Source of the DNA: an uncultured Anaeromyxobacter sp.
Lineage (GTDB): Bacteria > Myxococcota > Myxococcia > Myxococcales > Anaeromyxobacteraceae
NCBI GenBank assembly: GCA_903904005.1
Contig: CAIVAR010000142.1
Span: 1 to 52,362, forward strand
Length of the DNA: 52,362 nucleotides
Reading direction: 5' to 3'
Part shown: piece after piece, positions 46,401 to 52,362 of the stretch
Layout: every line of letters starts with the position of its first letter
How positions within the stretch are numbered: the first letter of the stretch is position 1
Notes under the pieces: model-generated
The model's input: the letters and a program-made list of their open reading frames with translations, nothing else
Database searches by the model: none
What the model was told of the DNA's origin: nothing
Made by a program: the position numbers and the translations under genes

Positions 46401-46630
46401 GCGAGCACGACCTTCGTGACCACCGGCAGGGTCTTCAGCCGGTAGCCGGGTTCCGCGTCGCGCGAGCCGTCGTCGCCCGACGTCGAGCCGGCGTGGTTGC
46501 CCATCGAGGCGACGGCCGACGGTCCGGTGGGGCGCTCCGGAGAGGGGCGGTTCGCGAGGGCGAAGGAGAGCCCGGCGGCGAGCGCGAGCGCGACCGCCGA
46601 CGCGGCGGCGAAGCGAAGGAGACTCTTCAT
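43430..46630 (-). CDS. Large S41 C-terminal processing peptidase with C-terminal extension
   Basis: 1,066 residues, about twice a usual CtpA. A signal peptide or anchor (1-27) leads to an N-terminal region, a PDZ domain (about 205-285; GEFGGLGFVIGMRDGNLTVMKVL) and the S41 core with catalytic Ser405 in NNASASASE and Lys430 in FGKGSVQ. A highly charged coiled region follows (about 560-650). Then come two immunoglobulin-like/CARDB-type modules (about 670-900), an SH3-like module (about 945-985, LAEAARGAVLPVSARFGDLYRVEW) and a final beta domain. It probably cuts periplasmic or outer-envelope proteins at their C-termini. First gene of a five-gene operon. Confidence 0.88.
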   Translation of the reverse strand: MKSLLRFAAASAVALALAAGLSFALANRPSPERPTGPSAVASMGNHAGSTSGDDGSRDAEPGYRLKTLPVVTKVVLAVQENYVDPRRVDPKSMLAGSLGAVEKTVAEVMVEGDVSAGKVKVTVGEASREFDVSGVGSIFSFRQKLAEIMDFVQDNLVAHKNLGDVEYAAANGMLQTLDPHSVLLEPKHFKEMRLQTRGEFGGLGFVIGMRDGNLTVMKVLKGTPAQRSGIRAKDVISRIEEQSTINMDVQDAVDRLRGKPGTRVNVTVSKPGAEPKKLAIVREVINVETVPFAKLLDKNVGYVKVAQFSANTTRDLTRAIEQQKAEAVAAGGKLAGLILDLRGNPGGLLEQAISVSDLFLSEGVIVKTVGEGDRKQIHEVKEARADRNDYAQLPVVVLLNNASASASEIVAGALKNNGRALVAGRQTFGKGSVQVLYDFSDPAHGGQEAALKLTIAQYLTPGDISIQEVGITPDVLLQPGRALPDAVNWFAPPRSMGEADLDHHFKNPLLGGDARRGEEKRKVAEKPLLELRYLLDEKEDLVAKALKKEAREEARARSEDPELTPAQQEDEEADANPDEVVEDYQIRFAKDLLARAPYPDRARQLEAARVLVGERRAEEQGRLQARLAQMGVDWSAGTAAPGTPRPVVSFAPADGKPVKAGETVPWTVTVKNEGDAPVQRLRGWSKTENAPFLDRREFVFGAIQPGQQRSWTVPLRVPRSMDSRLDVVSLQLEDDAGHVWPDTRTRVEVVEIPHPLFAFTWQVDDEAKGDGDGLLSRGEEIQLRVDVKNVGGGASGDKTYVSVKNLGDDKVFIKKGRAVLGSIPPGETRAAVLELEVKKGIKLDQIPLRFTVVDEKLEEYVSEKVEIPLVTQPPARQAATGSVKVTAASTPVRSGASPGSAPLAEAARGAVLPVSARFGDLYRVEWEKGRFGFVAAADVQPARGKREGAVTRVWQREPPRIAVSPDPSRGPARIEGEKLHLSGTASLPPGTPSTRLRDVFVFVNDQKVFFKVVPEGKTGDIAFEVDVKLKEGNNTVTVVAREDEEFQTRRSLIVHRTQPAEVAQKK

Positions 46631-46857
46631 GTGGGGACGAATCCTCGGCGGATCGAAAAACGCCGCCCTTTTCAGGAGGATAGGAGCATGGAAGCGGTGG
46701 TGCAAGGGGATCGTCCTCCGGTAGGCGCGGTGCAGGTTCGTGCGTCGTGGGGGAACGGGTCCGGGGGCCTCGCCATTCCCCTCGGGGCACGTACCCGAAG
46801 GGCCGGACGCGTTCGTCGCGGTGGCGCCACCCGGTCCGCGTCGGTACAGTCCCGCCC

Positions 46858-48225
46858 ATGTCGCTCGACCGGAAGATCGCCGAGAGTCCACCCGTCCGGG
46901 GCGTCGAGGACCTCGTGGCGTGGTTCCGCGAGCGGGAGCACCCCCCGGCGGCCTGGAAGGTCGGGATCGAGTTCGAGGCGCTCGCCCAGGTCACCGGCAC
47001 CACCGACCCGGTTGCCTACGGGGGACCGAGGGGGATCGAGGCGGTCCTCCGCGCCTACTCGCGGTTCGGCTACGAGCCCTTCGAGGAGAACGGGCGGGCC
47101 ATCGCGGCCCAGAAGGGCGGCCTCACCGTCTCGATCGAGCCCGGAGGGCAGGTGGAGCTGTCGGGCCGCCCCTTCGTCGACGTGCACGCGGTCGCCGAGG
47201 AGCTCGACCGGCACCTCGAGATCGGCCGGGCCATCGGCCCGGAACTGGGCGTCGAGTTCCTGGCCTGCGGCTACCGCCCCTGGGGAACCCCGGGGACGGC
47301 GCAGTGGGTGCCCAAGGAGCGCTACGGGGTGATGCGCCCCTTCCTCGCGGCCCGGGGGCGGCTCGCGCCGGACATGATGTCGATGACCGGGTCGGCCCAG
47401 GCCTCCTTCGACTTCGGGGGCGAGCGGGACGCCGGCGAGAAGCTCCGGGTGGCGCTCGGGGCGCAGCCGGCCGTCGTGGCCCTGTTCGCGAACTCCCCGG
47501 TGGTGCGAGGTGCGGAGTCGGGGTGGCAGAGCTACCGCACCGAGGTCTGGAACCACACCGACCCGGCTCGCTGCGGTGTGCTGCCCTTCGCCTTCGACCC
47601 CGGGTTCGAGGAGGAGACCTACCGGCGCTACGCGGACTGGGTGCTCGACGTCCCCATGGTGTTCCTGCGGAGGGACGGGCGCTACCTCGACACCGGGGGC
47701 GCGACCTTCCGCCGGTTCCTCGCCGAGGGGCTCCACGGACACCGCCCCACGCTCGCCGACTGGGAGGACCAGCTGTCGGTGGTCTTTCCGGAGGTCCGCA
47801 TGAAGGGGGTCATCGAGCTGCGCGGCGCCGACGGGGTCGCTCCGGCGATGGTGAAGGCGCTGGCCGCCTTCTGGAAGGGGATCCTCTACTCCCGGGAGTC
47901 GCGGGACTGGGCCTGGGACCTGGTGCGCCGCTGGTCGGTCGCCGAGCGGATCGCGCTCCGGGACGCCGCGGGGCACGACGGGCTCCGGGCCCGGACCCCG
48001 GACGGACGCACGCTCGCCGCGCTGGCCGTCGACCTCGTGGAGGCGGCGCGGCTGGGGCTCTGCCGGCAGGGGGCCTGCGGGGACCGGGGGGAGGACGAGC
48101 GGATCTGGCTCGCGCCGCTGGTCGAGCGGGCTGCCGAGGCACGCTCCCCCGCCGACGAGGCGCTGGCCGCGTTCCGGGCCGGCGGGGACCACGGGCTCTC
48201 GGCCCACCTCCGCATCGCCGGGTAG
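46858..48225 (+). CDS. gshA: Glutamate-cysteine ligase, plant type (GCS2)
   Basis: 455 residues. The ATP-grasp-like glutamine synthetase fold of the plant-type GshA is recognised from KVGIEFEAL, PKERYGVMRPFLAARG and DMMSMTGSAQASFDFGGERDAGEKLRVALGAQPAVVALFANSP, the last matching the plant GSH1 pattern. It joins glutamate and cysteine, the first step of glutathione synthesis. No gshB is in the window. The start at 46858 was chosen by family fit, with TACAGT just upstream a possible -10 that would give an almost leaderless transcript. It is divergent from the S41 gene, with 227 nt between the starts. Confidence 0.92.
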   Translation: MSLDRKIAESPPVRGVEDLVAWFREREHPPAAWKVGIEFEALAQVTGTTDPVAYGGPRGIEAVLRAYSRFGYEPFEENGRAIAAQKGGLTVSIEPGGQVELSGRPFVDVHAVAEELDRHLEIGRAIGPELGVEFLACGYRPWGTPGTAQWVPKERYGVMRPFLAARGRLAPDMMSMTGSAQASFDFGGERDAGEKLRVALGAQPAVVALFANSPVVRGAESGWQSYRTEVWNHTDPARCGVLPFAFDPGFEEETYRRYADWVLDVPMVFLRRDGRYLDTGGATFRRFLAEGLHGHRPTLADWEDQLSVVFPEVRMKGVIELRGADGVAPAMVKALAAFWKGILYSRESRDWAWDLVRRWSVAERIALRDAAGHDGLRARTPDGRTLAALAVDLVEAARLGLCRQGACGDRGEDERIWLAPLVERAAEARSPADEALAAFRAGGDHGLSAHLRIAG

Positions 48226-48270
48226 CACTCCCCCGGAAGCGGGCTTTGCCGCGCACGGTGGGTGCGTGGG

Positions 48271-50382
48271 ATGATGCGCAGCCTGAAGCGCGAACCGCAA
48301 AAGAGGCGACCGGGGGGCGCCGCGCGCTCCCGCGCTCCCGCCACCGATCCGCTCCTCGGGGCCATCGGCAAGGACGCCCCGTTCGGCTTCGCCGTGGCCG
48401 ATCCCGAGTTGCGCTGCGAGGCCATGAACCCGGCCTTCGCGCGGATGGTGGGGGCCGACCCCGGCGAGGTGACCGGCCGGCCGTTGCCCGAGGTGATGCG
48501 CGGGGCGTCGCCGGCCCTCTTCGAGGGCATGCGCGGGGTGCTCGCCGACGGCCGCCCGCGCTACCGCATCCCGGTGGTGCTCGAGGTGGGCGGGGAGACC
48601 CGGCGCGCCGACTTCACCCTCTATCATACCGAGAGTGAAGTGGGCGGAGCCCGGGTGGTGGCGCTGGCCCGCGACCTGGGCACGCTGCCGCCGGCGCTCG
48701 GGCCCGAGCGCTCGGCGCGCCTGCGCCCCGAGGCGGTGGCCGAGCGGATGGCCCGCCTCCAGGAGGTGACGGCGGCCCTCTCGGCGGCGGTCGGCGAGGA
48801 GGAGGTGGCGCAGGTGATCCTGGGCGTGGGGCTCCACGTCCTCGGCGCCAGCGGCGGGAGCCTCTGCTTCCCGGTGAACGGCGTGCTCGAGGTGGCCCAC
48901 GCCGCCGGGTCGATGGCGACGCGGGACGGCACCCCCGGCCCGCTGCGCGCCCCGCTCGAGGAGGCCTTCCTGCGCGAGGAGCCGGTCTGGATCGGATCCG
49001 CCGACGATCTCCGCGCCCGCTACCCGGGGCTCGTCCCCGCCGGCGCCGCGGTGAGCGAGGCGGCCTGGGCGGCCCTGCCGCTCAAGGTCCGCGGCCGCAC
49101 CGGCGGGGTGCTCGGCATCGGCTTCGCCGGCACCCACGCCTTCGGCGAGGAGGCGCGGAGCTTCGTCGAGGCGCTCGCCCACCACTGCGCGCAGGCCGTC
49201 GACCGGTCCAGGCTCTACGAGACGCAGCGCCAGCTCCGCGCCCAGGCCGAGGAGGCCGCCGAGACCCGCGAGCTGCTGGTCCGGGAGCTGCGCCGGACGC
49301 TCCGCGAGCGCGACGAGTCGGCCGCCGTCCTCGACGCCCTCTTCGGCAACGCACCGGTGGGGCTCGCGCTGCTCGACGGGGAGATGCGCTACCTCCGGGT
49401 GAACGCCTTCCTGGCCGCCCTGCAAGGCCGGCCGGCGGAGCAGCTCCTCGGGAAGACGCTCCCGGAGACCGCGCCGCGGGTCGCGCGCGCCGACCTCGTC
49501 CACGACTTCCACGAGGTGGCCGAGGGTCGGGTGCCGCTCGTCGAGCGGACTGTGGTGGCCCCGCCGCGGGTGCCGGGCGACACACAGCGGACCATCGTGG
49601 TCACGCTCTTCCCGGTGGCCGTGGAGGGGCGCCTCATCGGGGTCGGTGCGCTCGCGCACGAGGTCACCGGGCAGCGGGTCGCCGAGCAGGCCCGCCGGCA
49701 CGTGCTCGGGGTGGTGGGTCACGACCTGCGCAGCCCGCTCATGGCCATCACCGCGTCGGCCGAGCTCCTCGCCAGCGGACCCCTCGACGAGCGGGCGAGC
49801 CGCTCGGTGGGTCGCATCCAGCGGGCCTCCGGGCGCATGGAGGGGATCATCCGGGCGCTGGTGGACTACACCGCGGTGCAGGGCGGACCGGGCATCACCC
49901 TCCATCCCCGCCCGACCGAGCTCTCCTCGCTCTTGCGCACCGTGGCCGAGGAGTGCGAGGCGGCCCACGCCGGCCGTGCGGTGCGGGTCATCGCCCCCGA
50001 GCCGGTGCAGGGCGAGTGGGACGGGGACCGGCTCGGCCAGGCGCTCGCCAACCTGGTGGGGAACGCGATCCAGTACAGCCCCGAGGACACCCCGGTGGAG
50101 GCGGCCTGCTGGTGCGACGGCGACGACGCCGTCGTCGAGGTCACCAACGCCGGCGCCCCCATCCCCCCCGAGCAGGTGGCCCACCTCTTCGAGCCCTTCC
50201 GGCGGGGGGACGACGAGCGCACCCAGCGGCGCCGCGGGCTCGGCCTCGGCCTCTACATCGCCGTGCAGATCGCCGCCGCCCACGGCGGGGCGATCCGCGT
50301 GCGCTCCACGGCCGAGCGGGGGACGACCTTCTCGGTCCGGCTGCCCCGCACGGTCACCCGTGGGCGTGCCCCAGCGTCCTGA
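48271..50382 (+). CDS. PAS-GAF-PAS sensor histidine kinase
   Basis: About 703 residues, no clear membrane segment, so probably cytoplasmic. An N-terminal PAS (about 30-135), a GAF domain (about 160-320; LGVGLHVLGASGGSLCF), a second PAS (about 345-465; FGNAPVGLALLDGEMRYLRVN), HisKA with H484 in VVGHDLRSPL, and a HATPase domain with N, G1 and G2 boxes (NLVGNAIQYS, RGLGLGLYIA). It autophosphorylates and passes phosphate to an unknown response regulator, none of which is adjacent. Its 3' end overlaps the ZIP gene on the other strand by 29 nt. GTG at 48262 is an alternative start. Confidence 0.92.
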   Translation: MMRSLKREPQKRRPGGAARSRAPATDPLLGAIGKDAPFGFAVADPELRCEAMNPAFARMVGADPGEVTGRPLPEVMRGASPALFEGMRGVLADGRPRYRIPVVLEVGGETRRADFTLYHTESEVGGARVVALARDLGTLPPALGPERSARLRPEAVAERMARLQEVTAALSAAVGEEEVAQVILGVGLHVLGASGGSLCFPVNGVLEVAHAAGSMATRDGTPGPLRAPLEEAFLREEPVWIGSADDLRARYPGLVPAGAAVSEAAWAALPLKVRGRTGGVLGIGFAGTHAFGEEARSFVEALAHHCAQAVDRSRLYETQRQLRAQAEEAAETRELLVRELRRTLRERDESAAVLDALFGNAPVGLALLDGEMRYLRVNAFLAALQGRPAEQLLGKTLPETAPRVARADLVHDFHEVAEGRVPLVERTVVAPPRVPGDTQRTIVVTLFPVAVEGRLIGVGALAHEVTGQRVAEQARRHVLGVVGHDLRSPLMAITASAELLASGPLDERASRSVGRIQRASGRMEGIIRALVDYTAVQGGPGITLHPRPTELSSLLRTVAEECEAAHAGRAVRVIAPEPVQGEWDGDRLGQALANLVGNAIQYSPEDTPVEAACWCDGDDAVVEVTNAGAPIPPEQVAHLFEPFRRGDDERTQRRRGLGLGLYIAVQIAAAHGGAIRVRSTAERGTTFSVRLPRTVTRGRAPAS

Positions 50383-51178
50383 GCAGCCACATCGCCGCCA
50401 GCCCCGCGACCAGCGCGAGCGAGATCTTCCAGCGGTCCCCGCCGCGCCGGTGCAGGTCGGGGAGGATGTCGGAGAGGGAGAGCTGCAGGAAGGAGCCGGC
50501 GCTCGCCGCCAGCGCCACCGCGGTGAAGGAGCGGGCCGCCACCAGCCGGTCGAGGACGAGGAAGAGGGCGGCGCCGAGCGGCACCATGAGCGCGAAGCTG
50601 GCGTTCATGAGGAGGGCCTGCTTCTTCCCGTAGCCCTCGGCCCGCAGGATGGCGGTGAGCGACACCGACGAGGGGATCTTGTGGGCCAGGATGGCCACGA
50701 AGACGAGCAGCCCGAGCGCCGGGTCGCTCTGCGCCGCGCCCAGCGCGAACCCGTCCACCAGCGTGTGGAGCGAGAGGCCGACGAAGGCGGCCAGGCCCAG
50801 GGTGTGGACGTCGCAGCCGGTGGCCTCGTGGGCGTGGTCGTGCCCGGCGTGCTCGCGCAGCCCGTGGGGCGGGGGCGCCGGGTGGCCGAGGAGCCGCTCG
50901 GAGGGGCCGGGCTCGGCGCAGACGTGGACGAGCACGAAGCGCTCGAGCAGGAAGAGGAAGAGGAAGCCGGCCACCGCCCAGGGGATGACGTCCGGGCCCC
51001 CCAGGTGCACCGCCTCCGGCAGCATGTGGAAGAAGGCCGCGCCCAGCATGACACCGGCCGAGAAGGAGAGCAGGGCGTCGCTGCGGGTGCGCTTGCCGAG
51101 GAGCGGCAGCACGCCGCCGGCCAGCGAGCCGGTCAGGATGGCGCCGGAGTAGACGGCGAGCGTCAGGGTCTCGTTCAC
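50354..51178 (-). CDS. ZIP family metal transporter
   Basis: 274 residues with about eight membrane helices. The cytoplasmic loop is His-rich (GHDHAHE), helix 4 has HTLVDGFALG and helix 5 HKIPSS, the metal-pathway residues of ZIP proteins. It carries zinc or other divalent metals toward the cytoplasm. It is transcribed after dusB (7-nt gap) on the minus strand and is convergent with the histidine kinase, overlapping its end by 29 nt. Confidence 0.92.
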   Translation of the reverse strand: MNETLTLAVYSGAILTGSLAGGVLPLLGKRTRSDALLSFSAGVMLGAAFFHMLPEAVHLGGPDVIPWAVAGFLFLFLLERFVLVHVCAEPGPSERLLGHPAPPPHGLREHAGHDHAHEATGCDVHTLGLAAFVGLSLHTLVDGFALGAAQSDPALGLLVFVAILAHKIPSSVSLTAILRAEGYGKKQALLMNASFALMVPLGAALFLVLDRLVAARSFTAVALAASAGSFLQLSLSDILPDLHRRGGDRWKISLALVAGLAAMWLLRTLGHAHG

Positions 51179-51185
51179 GGTCGGT

Positions 51186-52232
51186 TCACTCGGCGATGGC
51201 CTCGCGTGCCGCGAGGGAAGGGTCGAAGGCGAAGGGGGCCCCGGGCGGGAAGTGCCGCTCGAGGAGGGCCTCCACCCCGGCGGCGGTGTCGGCCACGGTG
51301 GCGTCGCGGCGGAAGTGGACCCCGCCCTTCAGCCCACGGGTGTACCAGAGCAGGTGCTTGCGCAACTCGCGCACCGCGTGCCCCTCGGCGGCGGTCCGGG
51401 TCTCGCCGTCGCGCTGCCGGGTGCGGTGGGCGATCTGGAGCTCCACGTGGCGCAGGACCGTGCCCACCCACTCGTCGCGGGTGGGCGCGCCGGGCATCTC
51501 CCGCCCCGCCTCGCTCGCCTTCAGGTCCCGGAAGATCCAGGGATTGCCGCAGGCGCCCCGGGCCACCAGCACCGCGTCGCAGCCGGTCTCGCGCCGCATG
51601 CGCAGCGCGTCGGCCGCCGACCAGACGTCGCCCGACCCGAGCACCGGGATCGAGACCGCCTCCTTCACGGCGCGGATGAGCGACCAGTCGGCGAGCCCCG
51701 AGTAGCCCTGCGCACGGGTCCGGCCGTGCAGGGCCACGGCCGAGGCGCCGCCGGCCTCGGCGGCCCGGGCCACCTCGACGCAGTTCACGCTGCCGTCGTC
51801 CCAGCCGGCGCGGATCTTGACGGTGACCGGGACCCCGGCGGCGCGGACCACCTCCCGCACCGCCGCCTCCACCGCAGATGGTTCGCGCGCCAGCGCCGCC
51901 CCGGCCCCGGTCCCGCAGACCTTCCGGACCGGGCAGGCCATGTTGATGTCGACGATGCCGGCGCCGGCCCCGACCGCCGCAGCGGCGCCGCGGGCCAGCA
52001 CCTCGGGCTCGGCGGCGAAGATCTGCACGGCGAAGGGCACCTCGTCCGGATCCCGGTCGAGGTAGGCGAGCGTCTGGGACGTTCCGTGAATGAGCCCGTG
52101 GGCGCTCACCATCTCGGTGTAGGCGAAGGCCGCCCCCATCTCCCGGCAGATGGCGCGGAAGGGGCGGTCGGACACGCCGGCGAGCGGCGCCAGGAAGAAG
52201 CGTCCCGAGAAGGTGTGCGGGCCGATGTGCAT
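51186..52232 (-). CDS. dusB: tRNA-dihydrouridine synthase
   Basis: 348 residues. The FMN-dependent TIM barrel shows LAPLAGVSDRPFR at the start, the catalytic Cys in NMACPVRKVCGTGAGAAL (about 98-115), KIRAGWDDG, HGRTRAQGYSG and a GSGDVWS segment. It reduces uridines in the D loop of tRNA. AGGAGGGG precedes the ATG. Its upstream leader is only about 45 nt long before an apparent foreign gene end begins. The DusB subtype is by general resemblance. Confidence 0.93.
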   Translation of the reverse strand: MHIGPHTFSGRFFLAPLAGVSDRPFRAICREMGAAFAYTEMVSAHGLIHGTSQTLAYLDRDPDEVPFAVQIFAAEPEVLARGAAAAVGAGAGIVDINMACPVRKVCGTGAGAALAREPSAVEAAVREVVRAAGVPVTVKIRAGWDDGSVNCVEVARAAEAGGASAVALHGRTRAQGYSGLADWSLIRAVKEAVSIPVLGSGDVWSAADALRMRRETGCDAVLVARGACGNPWIFRDLKASEAGREMPGAPTRDEWVGTVLRHVELQIAHRTRQRDGETRTAAEGHAVRELRKHLLWYTRGLKGGVHFRRDATVADTAAGVEALLERHFPPGAPFAFDPSLAAREAIAE

Positions 52233-52276
52233 CGGAAGCCCCTCCTAGGGCACCGAACAGCTTGAAAGTGATCTCA

Positions 52277-52362
52277 TTACGCGGCCTTCCTCTGGATCGT
52301 CTCGAAGTTCTGGATAGCGCAGGCGCGGCGCAGATCGAAGAGGTTCTTGCGGACGCCGCGAT
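52277..52362 (-). CDS. End of an incomplete gene, possibly a transposase
   Basis: The minus-strand frame reads to a TAA at 52277-52279 and ends RRACAIQNFETIQRKAA. The 5' part is outside the window. The basic, helical C-terminal end resembles the ends of some DDE transposases, and the flanking bases (52250-52280) are less GC-rich than the region. The reading frame could be accidental, because only 28 codons are visible. Confidence 0.3.
   Translation of the reverse strand, partial: RGVRKNLFDLRRACAIQNFETIQRKAA

Noticed and set aside
43691-46857. Long plus-strand frame antisense to the S41 protease
   Set aside because: Composition is repetitive Leu/Gly/Asp/Val, typical of antisense of GC-rich genes, and there is no motif or ribosome-binding site.
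48271-50382. Pairing of the histidine kinase with the response regulator at 6505
   Set aside because: They are 42 kb apart and the kinase is cytoplasmic with PAS/GAF sensing, so nothing links them beyond presence in one window.

Overview
The window is a very GC-rich bacterial chromosome segment with strong third-position G/C bias, so long antisense open frames are common and mostly meaningless. Several genes point to Myxococcota, probably near Anaeromyxobacter. The main evidence is a co-oriented set of a HEAT/coiled-coil protein, a ParA ATPase and a coiled-coil protein that matches the PomY-PomZ-PomX division-site system of Myxococcus xanthus. A giant TPR protein and a long S41 protease also fit. 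The placement rests on gene content and base composition only.

Left edge (1-850): the C-terminal part of a tyrosine recombinase runs antisense into tRNA-Arg(ACG). That tRNA ends a minus-strand set with tRNA-Ser(GCT) and tRNA-Ser(TGA). Region 1-7.2 kb: a four-gene heavy-metal RND efflux operon (outer-membrane, adaptor and pump proteins, then a response regulator). Region 7.2-11.8 kb: serS, an ECF sigma / zinc anti-sigma / Spy-like periplasmic protein operon, an unknown protein and an alpha/beta hydrolase. Region 11.8-18.7 kb: two tandem secreted S9 peptidases diverging from tldD-tldE. Region 18.7-22.3 kb: a COG2945 hydrolase, a CorC-type CBS protein, a YciI protein and an MFSD1-like transporter.

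Region 22.3-27 kb: the pomYZX-like operon, a nucleoside deaminase, a hairpin-rich intergenic stretch and a small exported or membrane-tethered protein. Region 27-31.5 kb: sthA diverging from a complete dapC-dapD-dapE operon for the succinylase route to diaminopimelate and lysine. Region 31.6-34.6 kb: an ArsR regulator and a YceI protein, a RadC protein, a VapBC-like toxin-antitoxin pair with a 20-bp palindromic operator, and ssb. Region 34.7-37.8 kb: an orphan ModA-like protein, a solitary N6-adenine methylase and a small unknown protein.

Region 37.8-46.6 kb is one minus-strand operon: giant S41 protease, 1,305-residue TPR protein, Cys-rich lipoprotein, queC and a PHA-granule-region protein. 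Region 46.8-52.2 kb: plant-type gshA, a PAS-GAF-PAS histidine kinase, a ZIP transporter and dusB. The last 86 bases hold the end of an incomplete gene, possibly a transposase, immediately upstream of dusB.

The most interesting items are the pomYZX locus (including an N-terminal peptide that looks like the PomX ATPase-activating peptide and a winged-helix-like tail on PomY), several palindromic operators at start sites, the hairpin enclosing a hydrolase start codon, the S41-TPR-lipoprotein operon, and the MFSD1-like transporter.
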